The notes beneath the pieces were generated by a model. That model was not told the origin of the DNA, made no database searches, and worked only from the letters and a program-made list of their open reading frames with translations. Shown in pieces: positions 23,301-35,300 of a stretch of DNA of 64,000 nt (positions are counted from its first letter, which is position 1; every line of letters begins with the position of its first letter). The position numbers and the translations under genes were made by a program. Location of the stretch: positions 1,448,501-1,512,500 of the forward strand of contig OU015651.1 of NCBI GenBank assembly GCA_907165275.2. The letters are read 5' to 3'. Source of the stretch: Zygaena filipendulae (taxonomy: Eukaryota > Arthropoda > Insecta > Lepidoptera > Zygaenidae).

Positions 23301-26300
23301 AGTTTTTGAAGTGAAAACGTCTCTTACCTCACCTATATTTTTATATTGTTTAGAAAAACACGTCACTTGATAGAACGTGCCAGTTTGGATGTTTTTTTTT
23401 TTAAGTTTTCAAAATATTGATTTTCATTTTAAAACTTTGTATCACGTCACAACGTGACGCTCGTTCTTATTCGTTGCAGACGTTTTCGCTTCTGCCGTGT
23501 GGTTATAAGGACAGCCGAGTTTTTTGTATAAGATTGGTAGAGTAATTTAATGAAGTAAGACTTCTCTAGGTAAAGGAGAACCGTGAAAATACTCCTACAT
23601 TGCAGGTCAAGAAAATCAGTAGCACCATACATTGTGCTTCAGTACCACTAGCCATCGCTTTTCCGGAGCAAAGCCCTCCTAGAAAGTAACTCCACCTTCG
23701 AAGTCTTACTTCAATCGTATGTCCTACGACACGCGCGCTTCTTGTTCTCTCCGTGGCGGTATTACTCGGTCTATGGCTCCGCTTCGCTTCGCTTTCACCG
23801 TCGCAACTCGCTCTGCACATAAACTGATTTGAGTGTTACGCTCGCAGCTAGCGACGTCGTCGCACAGCCTGGAGAAGCGCGACTATGTGATAAGAGAGCT
23901 GGTGGACACCGAGTGCAACTACGTGGATGTGTTGAGCAAAATCATCAAGTTCTTTCTGAGGCCGCTCACGCCGTATCTGAAACCGCAGGATCTGGAAGTC
24001 ATATTCTTCGGTGTTAAGGTACATACATTAATCTTCTTAGGTTCCTTAAGAAACCCCAAAAAAAAACGTAGCTGAGCAAATATTTATCAAGTTTTGGGAA
24101 TTTATAATTTTCTCGTAACAGGTTTTTCTTTTCTGACCCGTTAATGCTGCCTTTCTAATTTATAAATGCCTTTTTCGAAAAAGAATACCTACTTGCAATC
24201 TAAGCTTACTAATCTCCGTACAGTTGCGGCATTCTCTACCAGCTAACCATTGGTTAGGATGTCGGTACGCAACATTTTCGTTAAGTATGCGTGTGTGTTT
24301 GTGGTGTCGTGCAGCAGCTGCACGAGACGCACTCGGGGCTGCTGCGGCAGCTGCGGCTGGCGACGGAGGCGTGCGTGCCGGGCAGCGGCGCGCCGCGGCT
24401 CGCCGACGTGTTCCTGGCGTGGCGCGAGCGGCTGCTGCTCTACGGCGACTACTGCTCCAACCTCACGCACGCGCAGGACACGCTCAAGACGCTCGACGCC
24501 AGGGACCACACCTTCAGCAAGCAGCTGGCGGTCAGCGGCGATGCTTTTTTTTGTTATACTAAAACCTTACAGCTCGTTTGACTTCCTTACTATAGTAGAA
24601 CCTTGATTATCCGAACTAATTTGGATCGAGACTAGTTCGGGTAATCAAAAATTCGAAATTTGGGTTTTTATATAATAACAGTACAGTATATTAAAATTTG
24701 ACCTGCCTATGCGCACTTGCACAGAGAGCGACAAATACGCGCCAACAGGGTGATCGGATAAACGAAGTTCTACTGAGAGTACGAGTTGGTTTGTTACGAT
24801 TTCGTGCCTTAACTACTCAACCGGTCATCACGAAATTTCGTATGTATACACGTCGACAGGAGGTGAAGGAAAGAAAAATGTCACCCAGAAAAAATACTGT
24901 TACGGTATTAGTAGATAAGTTGGTATTTATGATGTCTGATATCTTGACTTATTATCTACATAAGTCAAGTCAGTAAGGTCAAGATGTCAATCTAGGCTGG
25001 TCATACGGAGGACGATTTGTGCACCTTGCCGTAATACAGTTTTTTAACTAGTACGAAGGGGGGGTAGATTTTTTCTGTGTACCTTAATTTTTTCTTTTTT
25101 TGCAACCATCTGTTGACTTACGCATTATACATAATAATAAATATAAATGTGTCATCATAGTACTATGTTGTTAGAATAGGTACCATACTTGTTAGAAATA
25201 AATAAAATAAAGTAAGTTAAGATCCTTAAGATAAGTTATTTTTTCTGTTGATTGACTGAGCCGTGCGCTTGTATGTGTGTTTGTGCAGAAATGTCAGAAG
25301 GAGCACAGCGACGGGCGCATCCAGCTGCGCGACATCCTGTCGGTGCCCATGCAGCGCGTGCTCAAGTACCACCTGCTGCTCGACAAGCTGGTGCACGAGA
25401 CGCAGCCGGTGAGCGCCGCCGCCGCCATCGCCACTACCATCACTACACACACCACCATCACTACACACACCACCATCACTACACACACCACCGACACCCA
25501 TCACATACCACAACCATCACATGCCACAACTATCATCTACCACCATCACAGCGCAAACAGATTAACTAGAGAGGACATGTAGGCGGGGCAGGCGCGCTAC
25601 CGTTGCAAAGGAAGTTAGAGCAAATGCTCTAACTTGCCCAAAACTTGCTGCCATCCCAAGTAGGTAGGTATATTTACCAAAATATTCCCAAAACTGTGAA
25701 TTTCGAAAACAGTGACTAAATAAAATCATAATAATAAAGCGTTTATTATATTTCTAATGTTTTAGTACGTGATGGATAGTCGAAAATCACCCGGCGACAC
25801 TGGTTTTCATCTATTTTCATACTAAACGAACCACGCTCCCACTAACAACTTAGCAAGTGCCTCCCAACTTGTCTCGCCCAACTCGATTATGTCCCCGGAA
25901 ATGTCGTCACAGATGGATATAATACTATTTTTGCTGCAGAATCACGAGGAGTTCCGCGGCTTGGAGCGCGCGAAGGAGGCCATGGTGGACGTGGCGCAGT
26001 ACATCAACGAGGTGAAGAGGGACAGCGAGGTGCTAGTGCTGCTGGCCAAAGTGCAGGTGTGTGCTATGTCGGGGAAAAAAAAACAATCCTTGTGTAATAT
26101 TAGGGGTTGTCTGAAAGAGATCTACAGTCTACAGTACACCAATATTATGAAGGGGTAAAGTTTGTAACGTCGGTTTTTTTAATTTTTATTTAAAGAGCTG
26201 TCGCTAAACCGACTATGTCGCTCTGTAAAGAAACAGTAGATGTAAGTACTTATTTTTTAAAACAACTAAAGTGCTTTTATTGTTTGTATTTTCGCCTATC

Positions 26301-29300
26301 TAGAGCGTAGGTACATAGTTAATAAGGGCTAAGGGGTATACCTACTCAATACTTTGTGTTATTTTGAAATTATATCATATTAAAGTTTTTAGATTTTCGC
26401 GTTTTGAGCACATTATATTATGTAAAACTACGCGGGACATGAACGCGATGTTTTTTATTACCTTTTCGCCTGACGTTTCGGCTGAGTTGCATCACGCCGC
26501 GCCGTGGTCACAGGCTGTAAAGCATTGCGGCGTCGATAGAGAGCCGCGCGAGCAGATTCCTCATCCACCCTCACTGGATGTTCTTTTTTATTAGATGCAC
26601 TCTTAAGGTCCCTGCACACTACACTCACTCGGTCCGCATTCACCGGTTCCGGACGGCCGCAACGATTTTTTGTTTTTTTAATTATAGGATCCCATGTCGT
26701 AGGCAACATATATCCGTCATCTCGATTGAAAGTTTTGTGTTTCTTTATTTCAACCGCTTCACGCACTATCCTATCTATCTGCTCGCGCGGCTCGCTATCG
26801 ACGCCGCAATGCTTTAGTCAGCCTGTGACCACGGCGTGATGCAACTCAGCCGAAACGTCAGGCAAAAAAACGTAATAAAAAACATCGCGTTCAAGTCCCG
26901 CGTAATTTTACATTATATCATATTTTTGTGCATTGAAATTTCGACCTTGCCCACTGCACGTAAAGTCTAAATTCCATTGGACAAAATGTGACGTGCGGTG
27001 TGGTGTGGTGTGACGTGTGCGCGCAGGAGAGCATAATAGACTGGGAGTGCGGGTCGCTGGGCGCGGGCGGCGCGGGGCTGGCGGCGTACGGGCGGCTGCT
27101 GCTGGACGGCGAGCTGCGCGTGCGCGCGCACGACGACCAGAAGGTGCGCGCGCGGTACGTGTTCGTGTTCGACAAGCTCATGCTGCTCTGCAAGCCCGTC
27201 AAGGTCAGTCGCCGCGCTTGCAGTTCTATGACTACACGTGCGCTGTATACGGTTCTGTGCCTATGGTTGCGCTTCTCAAATATTATTACTGGCGACCAGG
27301 ATTCATAGATTACCAGCACCTATAGCAATGTTCCTAAAAATAACCACTATTGTCCTCAACTCGACATTCTATACATTAATGCCACTTGTGAATTCCGCGA
27401 ATGGCTAGTGTCTTCCATTTTATATATTTTTGTTACATTAGCTATTGGTTTTATTACAAAAAAAAAATGTTTTGTCAATTCTTTACAAGCTGTTTTTAGT
27501 TTTTAACCCGCGTTAGTTTCAGAGTTCCCGCGGAAATTCTGGGATAAAAGTACCCTGTTTTATTTTTATTTTATTTTATTCCGAAAATCAACTGTTACAA
27601 CAATATAATGAAAATCCAACTGTTCAACAAATAAGCCGATAACAGATTTTCGCAAGTAGGTCGGTACCACCCTGTGTTCTTTTACTTACTAATATTATAA
27701 ATGCGAAAGTAACTCTGTCTGTCTGTTACCTTTTTATGCCTTAACAGTCTTAAGATCGTCATGAAATTTTGCATTCGTTGTCAGCGGCACATAAAAGGGC
27801 ACAGGGTACTTTTACCTTGGAATTCCAGCGGGAACCCCTCGGGAAAAGGAACAGCTAGCAGTAAATATCGTTGGGTGTGCGTTGCCGATGGCGCTTGCAG
27901 GACAACCAGTACTCGTACCGGCTGGGGCTGCGGCTGGCCGAGTACCGCGTGGAGGAGGCGTGCGGGCGGCGCGGCGACGCGCGCTGGGCGGCGCAGTTCT
28001 ACCTGGTGCGCCGCGCCAAGGACGCCACCTTCACGCTGTACGCGCGCACCGACGACTGCAAGCGCAAGTGGGTCAAGGCCATCCGGGACGCCATGTGAGT
28101 GCCTCTACAACCACCCCTAGCACTTTGTTTTTCATTTTATTTTTTCCTTTTAGGAGAAGGCTAAGGAATCTAAATCCGTACAGCCAATTCAGTTGTATTT
28201 TTCTTTTTCTCAAGTTATTTACATCGAAATGCATTGGTGAGTTGCATTTCGTGAGTTTTGGCAGCAACTCTTTACAGTTGAGTACGCTCAACGCTCTGAT
28301 AGTACGCTCTGTGGGAAGTTGTACAGTAAAACAACAACCTCCCGATGAACGCCCTATTTCATCGTATTTCACTGTTTCCGCACACTGTTCATCAATAATG
28401 GATCACTATTATGCAAAATCCACCGCATTCACAGAACATCAATCACGATAAACTAATTTGTAAAACAAAGAAATAAAACTGACGCCCATTTCTGCTAAAA
28501 TCCCGCCAAAAGTCCCCCACTACCACTCTACCACCACCATTGTCACTACACGCCTGCTGATATTGAGAGCACGCTTTAAGTCTATGGCGACACTACAAAG
28601 TGCTTCGCTTACTGCTAAGAGCCAAACTGCTCGCTAAGTGACTAATCCTAGTGAACAGACGTATTGCATACTAACTGAGCCCCACGGTTTCACCCGCGTG
28701 AGTTTTTTTTTTTTTTTTTTTTTTTATTTATTAATCAATAAAAGTTACAATATACCGTTGATTATTACAGCGCACATTTAAGCTCTTTCGAGTTTGTATT
28801 TGCGCAATAGCAGTCATCTGTGTTATTTAAAATACAATATTACCAAAGATTCTATATAATAAAGGAATGTTACGATATTTATAAGTACCTCATTTTTAAT
28901 TTTTATTACTACCCGCTAAGTCATTTATGAGGAAGTCATCGCATATACAGGTTGATTTTTTTGTTAGCAATTTAATTTTATAAATTAGCAATCCATACTA
29001 ATATTAAATATGCGAAAATAATTATGTCTGTCTGTCTGTCTGCCTATTAAGCTTACAGGCCCTAACAGCTTTACCGATCATCATGAAATTATGCATACAC
29101 GTTGGCAAGCTATTCTTGACAAACCATTTTGAGCCTTATAAATTATTAAATATATATGATTTTAGTTTATATTTTATATTTTTAATGGTAAATTCACTTT
29201 TTGTCTGGTCTGGTATGTCGTTTAGTATTGAAGCCAGCACATTTTCGGTAATTCTTTTTCCATAACAGTTATTATATTTTATTGTATCTATTTTTATTTT

Positions 29301-32300
29301 ATTTGCTTGTCTCGTTTGTTTACAATAAGTGACCTTTTTAAGGGTATCAATTTTTTCAAATTCTTCTATTGTGATGTGATATTCCATTTTCTTATTGGCT
29401 GGTATAACTTTGCAGAACTTAAATAAATCTCTGTAATCATTGGCTTTGAATTTATCTTTGATTTTTTTACTGACAATTGTTTTCAGAATTCTTAGCTGCA
29501 AATTGTATATTTCATCTATGTGCGTTTTAAACGTACGCCCATAACTAGTTATGCCATATGATATCAGAGAGTCCACCAATGCAAAATACATTGTAAGCAG
29601 AGTTGAATAAGGTACTTTATTTTTTAGTTGACAAAATTTTGCTAAGAGAACTCTAAGTTTTTTGCAGATCTGATCAATGTGTATCTTCCATGTAAACCTA
29701 TTGTCAATAGTCAACCCAAGGTATCTTTGATGATCGACTTGTTCGATTTGCTTACAGTCACAATGATCTAGATGTTTTTCGTGCATACAGTTATGAGAGT
29801 GTAGTATAATGGTAACATTTTCTTTGCATGTATTTTGGCTTGATCTTACGTGCATTAGTTTCGTCTTGCCTATGTTAAGCACAAGCCCCATATCATGTGA
29901 CCATTTGGCTAGTAAGTCAATTTCCTCCTGTAAGATTTCTCTGGCAGTATCTATGTTTCGGTCAGCTGAAATGAGACACGTGTCGTCAGCAAATTGAAAT
30001 ATTTTGCACTTCGTGATGAGATTATTTAGATCATTTACATATGCTAGGTAGTGCAGGGGGCCTAATACTGATCCTTGCGCTGTGCCTTCTGTTATTTCAA
30101 CCTTATCACTATACTCATTATCTACTTTGACGGTAAATTTTCTGTTTTTTAAGTAGTTTTTGCTTAGTTCGAGTAATGGACCTCTAATACCAGTCGATTC
30201 TAATTTGTTACACAGTGTATCATGTCTTAGCGTGTCAAAAGCCTTACTGTAGTCGATAAAAGCTATTAATACATGTTTTTTATCATTGAGGCATGAGTTT
30301 ATGACATTAGTAAATTCTGATAGTAATTGAGTCGTGTTTTTCCCCGGCTGAAACCCGTATTGGTTAGCAGATAGTATTACGTTATTTTTATAAAATTGTT
30401 TTATTTCATCACCTATATATTTTTCCATTATTTTGTCGACCACCGGTAATATGGAAATAGGTCTGTAATTTGAGTAATCGTTTTTCGTGTTTTGTTTATA
30501 GATCGGTCTAACTATGCTGGTTTTAAGTTCATCAGGATATATTCCAGTATTAAGGCTTGCCCGCAATAGATTCATTATAGTGTAGGCTATTTTATCGGAT
30601 AGTACTTTAATGTCAATCGCTCTAATGCGATCAATTCCAGGTGCTTTATTAGTATTAACTGCATCAATTAATTTTAAAACTTTTTGTATCGTTGGTTTTC
30701 TACAATATAATGATACGTTGGATGCTTTGATGTAAGTTGTTGGGTCTAATAAGTTAATTGTACAGTTCGGAATTATTTTGTTAACACTTTGTTTAAAACA
30801 ACAGGCGAAGTTATTTGCAATATTTTTTGTATTTATGTTATTGTTTTTAAAAGCATTTAATATAATTTCATCTAGGGACCTAGTTATTCTCCCAGAAATT
30901 TTATTTATGATTTGCCAAATTTTTCTCGGATTATTTTTGTTATTCATTATTTCAGATTTTATGTAATTGTTCCTTGTTTTGTCAACTAATTTATTGGTTT
31001 TATTTCTCATTTTATTATATTTTAATTTTAGTACATCGTTGCAGGTATCCTTTTTCCATTGTAAAAACAGCTTATCTCGTTTTTTACAGTAATCATTAAT
31101 TTTTCTATTTATCCACGGTTCATTATTTCTTTTTGATCCTTTATTTATTTTAGTGTATTGTGATTTTATATAACAATCTGACATTTTATTTTTTAAACTT
31201 GTGTATATTTTATTAGGACACTGTAGATTGTTCAGTTCATTCCAATTTATTTTTAACAATTCTTTATGTAAAATTTCTTTATTATAATGCACTGAACTTT
31301 TTTGTTCAACCTGTATATGCTTTGACAATGGAGCGAGACAAGACAGCGCTATCATTCGGTGGTCAGCCAATACGACACCGAGCGCCGCGCTGTATACGTC
31401 TTGCTTGCGCGACCGGACAAATATGTGATCAATGCAACTTTTTGTTGTTATTTTTTTTCGTTTTTCAATTCTCGTATAGTCTGAAATCGCACAAACAAGA
31501 CCGCACCCGCTCAGTGTATTTGTGTACTGAGTGACAATATTACAATTTGATTTTATATCAATATTTACATCACCTATAAATATTAGGTTTTCGGCTTGTG
31601 TATGCTTATTAAGTAAGTGTTTCAGTTCTGACACAAAAGACTGTTTATTACTGTTAGGTGGTCTATACAGTGCACATAAAGTATATTTAAATTTTTTGGG
31701 AGTAAAAAGTGTGCCCATTTGACATTCGAAGGTAACTGTAGCAGTTTTATAATTTGAGAAAGTGTTTTTGTTATTGATATATAATATTATTCCACCACCT
31801 TTTCGATTATTACGTAACTTAGTGTGCATTGTAAAGCCATCGATGTTATACAAAGAACTGATTTTATCAGATATACCCGCCTCCGTAATAATTATAACAT
31901 CTATCTTATTTTTAAAGTCGTCTATACACTGTAATAACTTGGAGAAATTTTTAATTAATGAACGAATATTTACATGAAAACAAGAAAATTTCGTATGTTT
32001 CGGTATACTATTGAAATAACTAGCAACATTTATACAATCCGGTATTTCATTTACATTGCTCAAATCGAACATAGACATATCCTGAGGGACCACTTTAGCA
32101 AATAATCTTGTTTATATCAGCTTCTTTTCTAATTATAATAATTTTACTTTTATCTTCGAGCCTTGCACGAACTCGGCCGTCCTTAAACCAGACATATTTA
32201 TATTTACCCAGCAGCTGTTGCCGTGCTTGCCAGAACAGTGTTTTGTTGTATCTAGTAAGGGCTTCACGCACATATATTTTCCTATCTAGGCAATCAGCAG

Positions 32301-35300
32301 CGGCCCTAGGGAGCTTCAGGTCACGGATGCAGATATTTACTGATTTTGCCTTTTGTAGCCAGATGGAGCGATCATCCTCCTGCAGTTCAATAAGTAGTGT
32401 TTCCTCGTTTTCCTTTCTACTTCCAATTTTTTTCACTCGTTTAAGCCCATTCATTTTGATGCCAAGTTGGTCAGCTACTGTCTTAGTGACTTCAATAACA
32501 TCTTCTGAGTCCAGCTTTGGTAATCCGGATATTTCTAAATAGTTTTTAAGCTGATCTTGCTCCAGTTCGTTTACTCTTTGCTCAAAAGCATTTAATTGAG
32601 TTTCTAGATTTTTAATTGTGTTGGTCATACTCACGTGTTTCCTCTCCACATCAATAATTTTTTCTTGGAATGCTTCGAAGTTATCGTTAAGCTCTTCGAC
32701 CTTGAACATTATTGGCTCAATTGCCCTTGATATAGATTTTTCGACATCTCTGGATATATCTTTTAATAGTTTTTTCATATCAATAGCAATATGATTATTT
32801 GCATTTGGGGTACTAGCGATGCTCAGATGTTCAGGATCCTCTTCAGAATCCTCATCTTCCGGCACAATAAAGGAGCTGTGCCTGGGTTTTGTTTTCATGC
32901 ACGATGAGCACGTCCACTCCAGACTTTCCTGCGCTCGAACGGCCGCAATCTGTTTGTTGCTGAGTGTGGCGCACGTAGTGGTTGCATGCGATATCCTCTT
33001 GCATTTATTACATTCTATACCTGGCGCTCGTTTGGTGATATTTTTCTTGCAAGAAGAACATTGGAGTACCATAATGAGGGTATTTGTAATAAAACACTTT
33101 ACTTAATTAACAATGAAATAAGATATAATACACGTCAACTCGTATCAAAGAATGACAGATGACTGAAGTTTCGGGATTCCCGCAGAAACTATTTTTTTTT
33201 TTATAAAATAAAAGTAGCCTAAGTTACTCCTTATAACATCAGTTATCTGCTAGTGACAGTCACGTTAAAATCGGTTCAGTCGATTCATAGATAAGCCGGA
33301 ACAAAAATATAATTTAAAAAAAACATAATTACCGTCAAAAAAAACCATCAGAGGACGGCAATAATGTTGCTGAACGTCTTATATGTATGTTTCAGAGACA
33401 ATCTAGAACCAGCCGGATGCCGGAGCACAAACCACAAATTCATACTTCACACGTTCGATCAGCCCGCCACGTGCCATCATTGTTCAAAATTTCTCAAAGG
33501 CAGGATATTTCAGGTTCGCAACATAATGTGTTTGAAGATTCACACCACTTTTTTGTCTTTGCTTTTGTAACACACAACAATATTCTTCTTTCGCTATAAT
33601 ATTATCATGTGGTTTATGAGATTGTGGAGATTAATTTGTCAATTATTAATACACTGGCCCTTCGCTGTGGTTGAATAAATAAATAGATAATTTGCCACCT
33701 ATTTCTAAAATCCGAGTGGTGAATCGGTGAAGGCGTCAGTACGACGTGTTCCATACGCGTACCCGTGGCTTTTTCTTTGGGTATGGAGTACGTTGAGTGT
33801 TGACAAGGTATATCTATATTATGTGTCGTGTAACGATCCCACTCTTAGCACGGAAAGCTTCGTTTCTAAACCATTAACCAATAAGCGCGCGCCTTCAAAT
33901 GGCTCAGCATAGAAGCGGTCGTGACGGAAAATTCTTTCACAATTTTTCGCCTAACCTCCACTCGCCAAGCTCGTATCGTATAATTAGCATCGTATCTATG
34001 CCGGCGCAGGGCTACCTGTGCTCGGTGTGCAACGCGTGCGCGCACAAGGAGTGCATCGCGCTGTCTGGCCGCTGCGGGGGCGCGCTGGCCGCCGCGCCGC
34101 CGCCGCCGCCGCACCAGCACCAGCCCGACCACGCGCTGCACTACTACATGTGGTGAGTGCGGGGTGCGGGGTGCCTCACCATGTGACGTCACGGCACATG
34201 CTTGGACAATCGTTCAAATTTATATATACTACGCGTACTTTATAGTCTCAAAAGAAGAATCACTTTTATTCTTAAAACCTTTCGCAATAACACCTCCTTC
34301 TATAACCCCATAGTGCGCATGTGTCGCCAGTATAATGATCTCGTAAGTGAAACAGACGCGGTGGACATCTTTGATTCACGTTTGAATACTTTTAGACGGC
34401 TGATCTTGGATGTCTTCCGGCCAATTCAGTCTTTTAACAGCTGAACTTTAATATAATAAATAATTACTATGTCTACCTATATCTAAAGCAGCAATGTCAC
34501 TATTCTTAGGTTTTTACCTTTTCTTAATTTATACCTACCTGTTTTTATTTAATTTACCTGTTTTAATTAGCGGTTTTAATTTTAAACATGCTAGGGACAC
34601 AAGTAAAAAGATTGTAGTCGGACTTCTGTTTTGTTAACACTTCTGTTTTATGTTCGTTAAGACTGTAATCTGTTTTAGGTTGTAAATAAATAAATAAATA
34701 AATTAAAAAAATCACAAAAAAATTTGATAAATAAAATAGAAAGGACAGAGCAAATGGCGGCCTCATTGCTGTTGATATTACTATATAACTGTGAGCTATA
34801 TTTACCTTAATTGCCTCCCTGACGTAGCGAGCTATGATTCGAATATAGGCGAACTTCATTGCCCCAAAAGAGACAGCAAAAACCGACCTTATTGCTTTTG
34901 ATACATTATGATATTACGATATAGCTGTGTGGAGTGCTCTTTGACGTAACGTTACATGCTTGTATATTTATGCAAATTTAAATAAATATACTCTATTGCC
35001 CCAAAAAAAAACCCAAAAAGAGAAAGGACACAGCAAAAGGCGGCCTTATTACTACCAAAAATCCATATTTGACGCTTGGAAACTGGGATTGCTAGAGATG
35101 CTTCGCTTATGTACGTATATATTTTCATCGTGCATAGTTGTTCGTTATGAATGTAACGAAAATGAAACCTTGGCGCAGGTACGTGGGCGAGATGGGCCGC
35201 GAGACGGCGACGACGCGGCTGGAGCGGCGCGTGGACGGCACGTTCCTGCTGCGCGTGCGCCCGCCCGCCGCCGGCGCGCGCCTCGCGCACGCGCCCGACA

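Larger units (their letters stand above)
29110..33110 (-). mobile_element. Two-ORF CR1/Jockey-group LINE, apparently intact
   Basis: ORF1 (33072-32095) with paired cysteine-rich fingers and a coiled coil is followed within a few bases by ORF2 (endonuclease plus reverse transcriptase, to 29136). Neither ORF has a stop or frameshift. It lies antisense to Vav, in intron 11. Exact ends are uncertain. The 3' end lies near 29110, where a fragment of the type B dispersed repeat adjoins it. Confidence 0.85.
28095..33395 (+). other. Vav intron 11 with complete LINE and repeat fragments
   Basis: It contains the dispersed repeat pair of 10613 (about 28150-28275) and a truncated type A/B head at about 28672-28701 abutting a 25-nt poly-T. 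Next come a type B fragment at about 28986-29105 and the two-ORF LINE (29110-33110). About 280 bp of unassigned AT-rich DNA remains before exon 12. Confidence 0.6.

Noticed and set aside
24224..24606. Several long ORFs on both strands around Vav exon 7
   Set aside because: Alternative frames of one GC-rich exon; only the frame encoding the DH helices aligns with Vav and has splice sites in phase.
25437..25490. Regular repeats considered as a CRISPR-like array
   Set aside because: Units are contiguous without spacers, in a eukaryotic intron; it is a minisatellite.
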